The notes beneath the pieces were generated by a model that was given only the letters and a program-made list of their open reading frames with translations, ran no database searches and was not told where the DNA came from. Positions 25,325 to 33,021 of a stretch of DNA of 62,764 nt are shown piece by piece; the first letter of the stretch is position 1, and the number at the start of each line of letters is the position of its first letter. This DNA is from Spirochaetales bacterium (lineage in GTDB: Bacteria > Spirochaetota > Leptospiria > Leptospirales > Leptonemataceae). The stretch spans positions 1-62,764 of the forward strand of contig JACKOY010000025.1 of NCBI GenBank assembly GCA_024233935.1, written 5' to 3'. The position numbers and the translations under genes were made by a program.

Positions 25325-25332
25325 CTGTTATC
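25315..25332. promoter_or_regulatory. Operator-like element, porin copy
   Basis: The element ATTTCATACTCTGTTATC is in the same orientation on the plus strand as the nirK copy and is 15/18 identical to it. It is less symmetric (5 of 8 half-site positions). Its centre is 31 bases before the porin start codon, the same distance as on the nirK side. A small hairpin (CCCGA/TCGGG, 25268-25284) flanked by two CACTTTTTC repeats lies between the two elements. Confidence 0.6.
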
Positions 25333-25353
25333 CGCTATTGTCAGGAGTGGGCC

Positions 25354-27186
25354 ATGAAACTTCATCGTAATTTCCAGTTTTTCGTCGCCGGGCTGATGGC
25401 TGTCTGCGTCTGGGGCCGTCCGTTGCAGGCTCAGGATACTCCGGAAGCCCCGGAAACGCCCGCCCCGGAACTCACCCAGCGCATGGAACGATTGCTTGAT
25501 GCCCTCGAAGGCTTTGACGTGTTCGGCCTGGTGCGCTTTCGACCGGAGATGCGGTCCAATTATGACTTCAATCGCGATGGTGTGACCTGCACCTCCGGCA
25601 TTTGCCAGAGCAACAACGACGACAGCGAGTTTGTCGGCCAGAAGATCCAGGTCGGCGTCGAATATAAGTTCAGTGAGCAACTCCGGGCGCGCGTGGTCAT
25701 CCAGGATAGCCGGGTCTGGGGCGGCGAAACGGGCTCCGACACCGGCCTCAATACCGCCAATGACTCCACGAATCAATCCACGGACATTCGCGAGGCCTGG
25801 ATTGGGGCCGACCGCCTGCTCGGACCGCTCGACCTCATTGTGGGCCGGCAGGTTCTGGCCTTTGGAGACGAGCGACTGGTCGGAAGTCTGGACTGGACCA
25901 ATGTGGGCCGCAGTTTCGATAGTGTACGGTTACGCTATCGTTCGGAATTTCTGGAAAGCAACCTCTGGGGCAGCGTACTGGCGGAAGAAGACTCCGACTC
26001 AGCCGGGAACTCCAGTTCGGTCGGCAGCAGTCGCGGCGATATCGACGATGCGTACTTCGTTGGCTTCTATAATACGCTTCACGTAGCCGAACAATTCCAG
26101 GCCGATGTCTACTATCTGGGGCGTTACCTGAAATGGCAGCGCTCGAGCACCCCGCCGGTTGACCCCACCGTCGCGGCAAGAAACCTGTTTGTTCCGGTCA
26201 TCGACTCGTCCGATCGAAGCCGGCAGCGAGACAATCTGCATACAATCGGCGCGCGGCTCACGAATCGCACCGCTGAAGGCGGACGCGCGCCCGGTATGTT
26301 TGATTGGACCCTGGAATATGCCTGGCAGACCGGCGAAAGCGGCCGCCGGGTCGCCGCGGGATGGGATCAGGCGAACATCATCGCTCCTTTGCCCTCACCG
26401 CTCTACACCAGTGTCTACAATCCTTGCGACGTCTACGCAACAACCACCAGCGCCGGCGTCACCACCCAGGGCTGTCGCTTCTACACGGAAAAACAAATCT
26501 ACGACGCGTTCGCGTTTGCAGCGGCGGCCGGCGTACGTTTTCTCGATATGATTCGGGTGGGCGTGGAATTCGATGTTGGCAGCGGCGATCCCAATCGAAC
26601 CGATGCGACTGTATCGACCTTTAACAATCTGTTTCATACCAACCACAAGTTTTATGGTCAGGCCGATCAGGTAAGCTGGCAGAACATGATCGGGCGTTCT
26701 GTAAATCTCTCGCTCGACTTCAAGGACTACGGAAAACTCGACCTGGCTTACTGGGAGGTCGATAAACACCGCTCCCAGGACGCCTGGTACAAAGTCACCG
26801 GCGGCGGCAGTTCCGGGGCCACCGTACGGACGACCGAGTCCAATAGCAACGCACGTTATGCGAGCACCTACAACAGTACGGGCTCCCTGAACTCCCTCGG
26901 CGTCGGTCTCCTGCGCAAACACCTCTTTCGGGAATACGATGTCGCCTACAGCCTCACGGCCGGTGGCATTGCCTGGAGTGTGGGATACAGTCTGATCTAT
27001 GCCGGAGACGCAGCGCGGGCCGCCCTGAATGACGATCTGGTCGTCCAGGCCACCTATGCGGAGCTGGTCCGGCGCGACCTTTTGGACGGCGTGATCGACG
27101 ATCCAGCCAGCTTCAATGCCCTTTACAGCCGGCCCTTTGATCCGGCGGCGCACTTTGCGTATGTGATGATGACGTATAAGTTCTGA
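25354..27186 (+). CDS. Alginate-export-family outer-membrane porin
   Basis: This is a 610-residue outer-membrane barrel. The signal ends at RPLQAQ (about residue 26), and a short coiled segment (about 40-55) precedes the barrel. Motifs shared with the alginate_exp family (AlgE-like) include REAWIGADRL, LIVGRQVLAFGDERLVGSLDWTN and repeated amphipathic strands; the C-terminus ends VMMTYKF with a terminal Phe as expected for BAM recognition. Relatives are often found beside respiratory gene sets; transport of nitrite, nitrate or another small anion is a reasonable guess but not shown. It is divergent from nirK and shares a paired operator-like element, so it is probably co-regulated with denitrification. 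Confidence 0.87.
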   Translation: MKLHRNFQFFVAGLMAVCVWGRPLQAQDTPEAPETPAPELTQRMERLLDALEGFDVFGLVRFRPEMRSNYDFNRDGVTCTSGICQSNNDDSEFVGQKIQVGVEYKFSEQLRARVVIQDSRVWGGETGSDTGLNTANDSTNQSTDIREAWIGADRLLGPLDLIVGRQVLAFGDERLVGSLDWTNVGRSFDSVRLRYRSEFLESNLWGSVLAEEDSDSAGNSSSVGSSRGDIDDAYFVGFYNTLHVAEQFQADVYYLGRYLKWQRSSTPPVDPTVAARNLFVPVIDSSDRSRQRDNLHTIGARLTNRTAEGGRAPGMFDWTLEYAWQTGESGRRVAAGWDQANIIAPLPSPLYTSVYNPCDVYATTTSAGVTTQGCRFYTEKQIYDAFAFAAAAGVRFLDMIRVGVEFDVGSGDPNRTDATVSTFNNLFHTNHKFYGQADQVSWQNMIGRSVNLSLDFKDYGKLDLAYWEVDKHRSQDAWYKVTGGGSSGATVRTTESNSNARYASTYNSTGSLNSLGVGLLRKHLFREYDVAYSLTAGGIAWSVGYSLIYAGDAARAALNDDLVVQATYAELVRRDLLDGVIDDPASFNALYSRPFDPAAHFAYVMMTYKF

Positions 27187-27193
27187 TTGCGGG

Positions 27194-27253
27194 TTTCCGG
27201 AGGAGTTGCGCTTGTGCTCGGTAAGATGAAGACTGCCCGGCTCTTTCCGGAAA
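27194..27253. repeat. Repeated TTTCCGGA motif before the Rrf2 gene
   Basis: TTTCCGGA occurs at 27194-27201 and 27244-27251, exactly 50 bases apart. The second copy is part of a perfect 10-bp palindrome TTTCCGGAAA (27244-27253). They lie 20-80 bases before the regulator start and could be its own operators; this is weak evidence. Confidence 0.3.
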
Positions 27254-27272
27254 AGCGGGTGGGTGGACACGC

Positions 27273-27704
27273 ATGATTTCAAAAGCCCTGGACTATGCCT
27301 TGCGTTCGATCGTCTACATGGCTTCCCAGCCGGACCGGGAGTACTTTGGCGTCAAAGAAATTGCCGAGCGCACTTCGGTCTCGCGCACCTATCTGGGTAA
27401 AATACTCCAGGGTCTCGTTAAGGAGGGCTACCTGCGTTCCACCACCGGCCCGGGAGGCGGCTTCGCTCTGGCGGTGCCCCCCGCCAAACTCACGCTGAAG
27501 GAACTTATGGAATGTGTCGATGGCGATCGGGTGGAGACCAGTTGCATCCTGGGTCTGGCGGAGTGCTCGGACACCAACCCCTGCCCGATTCACGGCACCT
27601 GGAAAAAAGCCCGACGGGAATTGCTCGCCGACCTCAAACGTACTACGGTGGCCCAGGCCATGAAGAAAAGCTGGCCCGAGTACCGGGCGCCGAAGGACAG
27701 ATGA
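27273..27704 (+). CDS. Rrf2-family iron-sulfur regulator (NsrR/IscR-like)
   Basis: This is a 143-residue winged-helix regulator. The N-terminal half has the Rrf2 pattern (ALDYALRSIVYMA, VKEIAERTSVSRTYLGKIL, LRSTTGPGGGFAL). Three cysteines at 91, 98 and 104 (C-x6-C-x5-C) match the cluster-ligand positions of IscR (92/98/104) and NsrR, so it probably holds an Fe-S cluster sensitive to nitric oxide or redox state. Placed between the nirK/porin pair and hemN, it is the best candidate to control the denitrification genes. Whether it is an NsrR orthologue cannot be decided here. Start ATG at 27273; no strong ribosome-binding site is evident. It lies 27 bases before hemN. Confidence 0.92.
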   Translation: MISKALDYALRSIVYMASQPDREYFGVKEIAERTSVSRTYLGKILQGLVKEGYLRSTTGPGGGFALAVPPAKLTLKELMECVDGDRVETSCILGLAECSDTNPCPIHGTWKKARRELLADLKRTTVAQAMKKSWPEYRAPKDR

Positions 27705-27731
27705 CCTGGATCATGGAAGCGTGGCCGGAAA

Positions 27732-29129
27732 GTGCAACACTCCCCTGAGATGCCGACCGAAATCGAAGCAAGTGCCATCCCGATTGACCTTCTGGCGCGT
27801 TTGAGCCGGCCCGGGCCACGTTACACAAGCTATCCCACGGCGCCGGTCATGACGGCGGCCTACACCGCCGACGATTACATCTCCGATCTACGGGCACACG
27901 CCCAGGACCCGCTTTCCTTGTACTTTCATATTCCCTTCTGCCGGCACGTCTGCCTTTACTGTGCCTGCAACGTGATTTATACGGCCAACCGCAAGCGTTC
28001 GGAACCGTACCTGGAACTTCTGAAACGAGAGATCGAGCTACTGGCTCCCCACGCCCGGGGCCCCGTACGTCAGTTGCACTGGGGCGGCGGCACTCCCACG
28101 TTTCTTGCGCCCGAACAAATTGAAAGCCTGGGGCGTTCCATATTGGATCACTTTGATCAGGCGGCGGGCGCCGAATGGGGCGTAGAACTGGACCCGCGCG
28201 AAACGACAGCCGAACATATCGCGGCCCTCACGGAAGTTGGTTTTAATCGTGCCTCGATCGGCGTTCAGGATTTCGACCCGCACGTACAACGCGCGATCCA
28301 CCGAACCCAATCGGTCGAAATGGTAGCAGGGCTGGTGCAGAGCCTGCGCGAACAGGGGTATCGGAGCGTGAACTTCGACCTGATCTACGGCCTGCCGGAG
28401 CAGACCGTAGACGGCTTCAAAAACACCATGCGTGCGGTCATGGATCTACGACCGGACCGCATCTCGCTCTTTCACTTTGCCCACTTGCCAGATCTCAAGA
28501 AACACCAGCGTCGCATCAAGACCGAAAGTTTGCCCTCAACCGACGACCGCCTCCGCATTCTGAAAATGGCTGTGGATTTGCTTCTCGAGTCCGGTTATCT
28601 GCACATCGGTATGGATCACTTTGCCCTGCCCGAAGACGAGCTCGCGCGGGCTCAGGCAGCGCACCAGTTGCATCGTAATTTCCAGGGCTACACAACCCAC
28701 GGTGAGTGCTCTCTGCTTGGGCTCGGTGTCACTTCCATTGGCAACCTGGGCGATTCGTTTGCCCAGAACAAACGCGAACTCGTTTCCTACGGGGCCGCGC
28801 TTCGTGAAGGCCGCTTGCCCATTGACCGTGGTTATCGACTCAGCGCCGACGATCGTCTGCGCCGCCACGTCATCATGGAACTTATGTGTCACTTCTCGCT
28901 GAACAAACGAGACGTGGAGAGCCGCTTCGGAATTGATTTTGAAAGCCATTTCGCCGGGGAGCTGGCCGCCCTCGCAGGTTTCGAACAGGATGGCCTCGTG
29001 ATGCGCGACGCGAACGGCCTTCAGGTAACCGCCCGGGGCCGCTTCGCCATTCGAAACATCTGCATGACCTTTGACGCCCACCTTGAGGCTCTGCGCGCCG
29101 GCGGTCAGCGTTTCAGCAAAACCGTTTAG
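27732..29129 (+). CDS. hemN: Oxygen-independent coproporphyrinogen III oxidase
   Basis: This is a 465-residue radical SAM enzyme that decarboxylates coproporphyrinogen III to protoporphyrinogen IX without oxygen. The cluster motif is YFHIPFCRHVCLYCACN (Cys70, Cys74, Cys77, plus the fourth Cys79 typical of true HemN). HWGGGTPTFL and VELDPRET follow, and the HemN C-terminal domain (NFQGYTTH, GLGVTSIG) distinguishes it from HemW. The length matches HemN (about 457). It supplies haem for anaerobic cytochromes such as the NirK haem domain. The GTG at 27732 is used; an ATG at 27750 is the alternative. It is likely co-transcribed with the upstream Rrf2 regulator. Confidence 0.95.
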   Translation: MQHSPEMPTEIEASAIPIDLLARLSRPGPRYTSYPTAPVMTAAYTADDYISDLRAHAQDPLSLYFHIPFCRHVCLYCACNVIYTANRKRSEPYLELLKREIELLAPHARGPVRQLHWGGGTPTFLAPEQIESLGRSILDHFDQAAGAEWGVELDPRETTAEHIAALTEVGFNRASIGVQDFDPHVQRAIHRTQSVEMVAGLVQSLREQGYRSVNFDLIYGLPEQTVDGFKNTMRAVMDLRPDRISLFHFAHLPDLKKHQRRIKTESLPSTDDRLRILKMAVDLLLESGYLHIGMDHFALPEDELARAQAAHQLHRNFQGYTTHGECSLLGLGVTSIGNLGDSFAQNKRELVSYGAALREGRLPIDRGYRLSADDRLRRHVIMELMCHFSLNKRDVESRFGIDFESHFAGELAALAGFEQDGLVMRDANGLQVTARGRFAIRNICMTFDAHLEALRAGGQRFSKTV

Positions 29130-29176
29130 CGACAGAAGCGGCTTGCCGTCCCTTCGGAAGCGGCCAAACGTGGGTT

Positions 29177-29860
29177 GTGCGCGTAATTCTTTTTGACATA
29201 GACGGCACCATCCTGCGCGGCAACGGAGAAGGCAAGGCCGCCATGCTGGAAGCGATGCGTCGCGTTGCGCGCACACCTTTCAACGAAAACAATGCGATTC
29301 AGGGCAAGACCGATCTGCAGTTCTTGCATGAATGTCTGGACCCGGTGATGGGAACCGAGGCCGTGCAGAAAATCACGCCGCAAATATTTCAGGAGTACGA
29401 ACAACTGCTGGGCGCAAGCTACATTCCGGGAGTCGGTATTCGCCTGCTACCGGGCGTGGTGCCTTTGCTCGACGCCCTGGCCGCGCGCCGGGATTGCTTG
29501 ATTGGGCTTTTGACCGGTAACATTCAGCAGGGCGCACGCATCAAACTCGGATTGTTTTCTCTATTCGAACGTTTCGGCATCGGGGCCTTTGGTGAAGATG
29601 GACGACACCGGGAAGACCTGCCACCCGTAGCCCTGGATCGCGCCCGCACACACACGGGCCTGGGCGAACTCCAGGGTTCCGCGCTGGTGATCATCGGCGA
29701 TACCGAAAACGATGTGCGCTGCGGTCGACCGATCGGCGCGCGCAGTCTCGCGGTCGCCACAGGTTTCGATTCCCCCGAAAAGCTGAAGCGCGAAAATCCC
29801 GACGCTTTTTTCGACGACCTTTCGGACACAGACGCCGTGCTCGATTTTCTCTTTGATTGA
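29177..29860 (+). CDS. HAD-superfamily hydrolase (phosphoglycolate phosphatase-like)
   Basis: This is a 227-residue HAD phosphatase. Motif I is FDIDGTIL (nucleophile Asp8, residues 7-14), motif II is LLTGN (near 112-116), and motif IV is IIGDTENDVRCG (near 173-184). A helical cap (about 18-90) places it in subfamily I. It should hydrolyse a small phosphate ester; phosphoglycolate or a pyrophosphate are possibilities. It starts with GTG at 29177, which directly yields the beta strand before motif I. It lies 47 bases after hemN on the same strand and may be read from the same transcript. The next gene is convergent. Confidence 0.88.
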   Translation: MRVILFDIDGTILRGNGEGKAAMLEAMRRVARTPFNENNAIQGKTDLQFLHECLDPVMGTEAVQKITPQIFQEYEQLLGASYIPGVGIRLLPGVVPLLDALAARRDCLIGLLTGNIQQGARIKLGLFSLFERFGIGAFGEDGRHREDLPPVALDRARTHTGLGELQGSALVIIGDTENDVRCGRPIGARSLAVATGFDSPEKLKRENPDAFFDDLSDTDAVLDFLFD

Positions 29861-29903
29861 TGCGCGCGAAAAACCAGCTGCGCTTGCGGAACTGTGAGCA
29901 ACG

Positions 29904-31538
29904 CTATCGGGCTGACCCCGAAACAATCTCGCTGTAAACACTGCGACCAAACAGCAAGGGCAGGTGTCCCGACAAAAGCGCGGCGGACGCCGAAAGCACG
30001 GTGACGAGTGGCCAGCTGGCCGGTTCCAGATCGAGCAATCCAGGAAGAGAGCACCAATCCAGAAGCAAACGCAGCAGAAGCTCGAGGACCAAAAAGGCCA
30101 AGAGCGAGGCCCCCGAAGCGACCCACAGGCGAACCTTCGCCCAACGATGCAAACGCAAAGATTGAAATAGCACCAGCCCCGGAATGATTGCCATAATCGC
30201 ATTCAGGGTCATGCGCGCCGGATCGCCCAACTGATTGAGCACGACCGTGGTAAAGTAACCGCCAAAAAGCGCCGCCAGAATCGAAAGCTCGCTTACTCCG
30301 CGACCCCGCCCGAGCACAAAGAGCAGCGTGATCGCGATCAAACCACCGTTTACGTAGCTCATGGAGCCCAGAGCCAATTTGATGAAACTGCCTTCCGAAG
30401 AGCTTTGCAGCATTATGGAAAAGAGTGCAAAGCCCGTCAGACAAAAAAGGGAAAGCGCCGAATAGACACGCCCGGACACGGCGGGGTTCAACACCGACTT
30501 CCAGACCGCGCCGGTGGAATGCATCGCGCTATCAATCGTCGACATCGCCGCAGCAAACAGGAGCACCGCAAAAGATCCTGTAAGCCAGGGCCAGTCGAGT
30601 AAGACGATGTACTCCACGAGAGGCGCTTCGGTGCCTTCCGGCAATCCCGGGCTCGCATGGCGCAAAAGAAAACCGACCCCAAGATAGGTCATGATCACAA
30701 GCGTGGCCCCCAACCCGGAGAGTATGAGGGAGCGTCGGGCAACCGAAAGCGTGCGCGTGGCAAGCACGCGCTGGAGCAGGTCCTGATCGGCGCCGTGACT
30801 GCCTATCGAGAGCACGAGCCCGCCCAGAAAGAGGACCGGGCTGAATAGATTACTCGACCAGGCGCTTTCGTTGCGCCTCAGCCAGGCGCTGGAATCAAGG
30901 ACCTCTGCACCAAAGGCCGCACCACCGTCGGGCAGGCTCAAAAAAGCGATCAGAGCCAGAGCAAAACCCATCAGGAGAATTACAAAACCCTGGATCTGGT
31001 CGGTCAGAATCACCGCCCGCAGGCCGCCCGTCAGACTGTAGGCGCCCGCAAACAAAGCCATGATCACGATCCAGCCCGGCACTCCGAGGCCTACGTGTCG
31101 GAAGAGCGCATCCAGAGCAACTCCCGCCAGAAAGAATCGAACGCCGCTCGAGATCACTTTCGCAAGCAGATAAAAGCCACTCAGGAAACGCGTCGCCCGG
31201 GTGTGATCGCCCGCCATGGTAGCATAAATCGAAAGGCGATGTTTCGAATATAGAATTGGAAGTATGACAAAACCCACCAGCGACCGCCCGGCGATGTAAC
31301 CCAGGCAAAGCCAGACCAGGGCAAAGCCGCTCTTCAGACCGGCCGGCGGAAACAGGATCACGGTGGCCACGCTGGTTTCGGTAGCGACAACGGAAACCAG
31401 GGACATGACCGGGCCCACCCGACGGCCCGCCAGAAAGTACTCGTCGTCGGCCTGTTCGCGCCGCGCCAGCACGTAGGTGATGAATCCCAGCAGGGCGAAA
31501 TAGACGGCAGGGATCAGGAAAATGGGCCAGCTTTGCAT
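29904..31538 (-). CDS. Sodium:solute symporter family protein
   Basis: This is a 544-residue protein with about thirteen membrane spans (SSS family). Recognisable segments are DDEYFLAGRRVGP (near 30-42), ATETSVATVILFPPAGLKSG, GGLRAVILTDQIQGFVIL (the SSS signature) and the FAAAMSTIDSAMHS segment with the sodium-site serines. It imports an organic solute or anion with Na+; the substrate is not evident. The frame runs upstream to 31811 over mgtE, but I start at the ATG at 31538 because it begins directly at the first span. It is divergent from mgtE, with 61 bases between starts. Confidence 0.87.
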   Translation of the reverse strand: MQSWPIFLIPAVYFALLGFITYVLARREQADDEYFLAGRRVGPVMSLVSVVATETSVATVILFPPAGLKSGFALVWLCLGYIAGRSLVGFVILPILYSKHRLSIYATMAGDHTRATRFLSGFYLLAKVISSGVRFFLAGVALDALFRHVGLGVPGWIVIMALFAGAYSLTGGLRAVILTDQIQGFVILLMGFALALIAFLSLPDGGAAFGAEVLDSSAWLRRNESAWSSNLFSPVLFLGGLVLSIGSHGADQDLLQRVLATRTLSVARRSLILSGLGATLVIMTYLGVGFLLRHASPGLPEGTEAPLVEYIVLLDWPWLTGSFAVLLFAAAMSTIDSAMHSTGAVWKSVLNPAVSGRVYSALSLFCLTGFALFSIMLQSSSEGSFIKLALGSMSYVNGGLIAITLLFVLGRGRGVSELSILAALFGGYFTTVVLNQLGDPARMTLNAIMAIIPGLVLFQSLRLHRWAKVRLWVASGASLLAFLVLELLLRLLLDWCSLPGLLDLEPASWPLVTVLSASAALLSGHLPLLFGRSVYSEIVSGSAR

Positions 31539-31599
31539 TGAGGGGACGAAACCAGACACCAATGAATTGACAATGATTATACAGGGGCCGCCTTGACTC

Positions 31600-33012
31600 A
31601 TGGCCGACGCCGAGGCACAGACCCAGGAGCCGGTGCCGGAGTCCATCCCCCTGGACCCGGAAGGCTCCGGCTGGAAGGAGCACCTGGAAGAATTGCTGGA
31701 GCAGCGCCGGCACCAGGAACTCCAGGCCTTCATGCGCGAAGTGCGCCCTTCGGATATTGCCGACTTCCTCGAAGGCTTCGACGAGGTGGAACGCGGCCTG
31801 TTCACCTTCAAGCAGCTCGCGCCCGATACCCGCGGCGAAGTGCTCTACGAGATGCAGGACGAACTACGTCTGAAGTACCTGTCGGAACTTCTGCGTCCCA
31901 AAGAAATCGCGACGATTGTTCAGAACCTGCAGTCAGACCGGGCGGCAGACGTTCTGGCCGATCTCAAACTCGAACGCATCTCCAAAATACTCTCGCGCAT
32001 ACCGCACGAAGGTCGATCGCGGATCACCGAACTGCTCAGCTATCCGGAAAACACCGCCGGAGCGATCATGGCCAAAGAGTTTGTCGCGGTCGAAGAAAAC
32101 CACACCGTCAAGCAGGCGATTTCTACGATTCGCAAATTCTCCCGGGTGGCCGACGACATTCACAAAGTCTACGTGCTCGACGAGGCCGGCCGCTACAAGG
32201 GCCACGTCTCTTTGAAACGTTTGATTCTTTCGCGCCCCCAGACCCGGGTGAAGCGCATCATGGAGCAAGAACTGCTGCCGATTCCGGTCTACACCGACCG
32301 GGAGGAAGTGGCCAAGTTCTTCACGCGGTACGACTTCATCACCGCACCGGTTGTGGACGGACGCGGCGTGATGCTCGGTCGCATTACCGTCGATGACATC
32401 CTCGAAGTTGTCGAGGAAGAGGCCAGCGAAGACATTCTGCGCATGGGCGGGGTCAGCGGCGAAGAGACCCTGACCACGCCGCTTTATAAGAAGTCCCTGC
32501 AACGTGTGGTCTGGCTGGTAGTCAACCTCGTCACGGCCTTCGTGGCCGCCGGCGTCATCAAGCAGTTTGAGGCGACCATCGCAAACACGGTCGTGCTGGC
32601 CGCGCTCATGCCGATCGTGGCCGGCATGGGCGGCAATGCGGCCACCCAGACCATGGCGCTGGTCATACGCAACATCGCGCTGGGAGAACTCACCGAGGCA
32701 AACCGGGGCAGAACGCTTCTAACAGAAATTACGATTGGAATCATCAACGGCGTCAGTATTGGAATTTTGACGGGGTTCGCTGTCTTTGTCCTGACCGGCG
32801 AATGGGTGTTGGGCTTCATCATCTTTGGCGCCCTGGTCGTAAACTTGATCGTGGCGGCGACGGCCGGAACTCTGGTGCCGATTTTGTTGCGTTCACTCAA
32901 GATCGACCCCGCGATCGGGTCCGGCATTGTGGTAACGACCTGCACAGACGTGATGGGCTTCCTGGTGTTTCTGGGGCTGGCCCACGTTGGCATTGAGCTT
33001 CTGGGGCTCTAA
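31600..33012 (+). CDS. mgtE: Magnesium transporter MgtE
   Basis: This is a 470-residue Mg2+ channel. Residues about 25-145 form the superhelical N domain (PSDIADFLEGFDEVER, RAADVLADL). A CBS pair follows (about 150-275), with YPENTAGAIMAKEFV just before it. A long connecting helix and five membrane spans (about 295-470) include the pore signature PIVAGMGGNAATQTMALVIRN. The N and CBS domains close the pore at high cytosolic Mg2+ in characterised MgtE proteins. The length is typical (about 450). The next gene starts 9 bases after the stop, so they may be co-transcribed. Confidence 0.95.
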   Translation: MADAEAQTQEPVPESIPLDPEGSGWKEHLEELLEQRRHQELQAFMREVRPSDIADFLEGFDEVERGLFTFKQLAPDTRGEVLYEMQDELRLKYLSELLRPKEIATIVQNLQSDRAADVLADLKLERISKILSRIPHEGRSRITELLSYPENTAGAIMAKEFVAVEENHTVKQAISTIRKFSRVADDIHKVYVLDEAGRYKGHVSLKRLILSRPQTRVKRIMEQELLPIPVYTDREEVAKFFTRYDFITAPVVDGRGVMLGRITVDDILEVVEEEASEDILRMGGVSGEETLTTPLYKKSLQRVVWLVVNLVTAFVAAGVIKQFEATIANTVVLAALMPIVAGMGGNAATQTMALVIRNIALGELTEANRGRTLLTEITIGIINGVSIGILTGFAVFVLTGEWVLGFIIFGALVVNLIVAATAGTLVPILLRSLKIDPAIGSGIVVTTCTDVMGFLVFLGLAHVGIELLGL

Positions 33013-33021
33013 AGCAAACTC

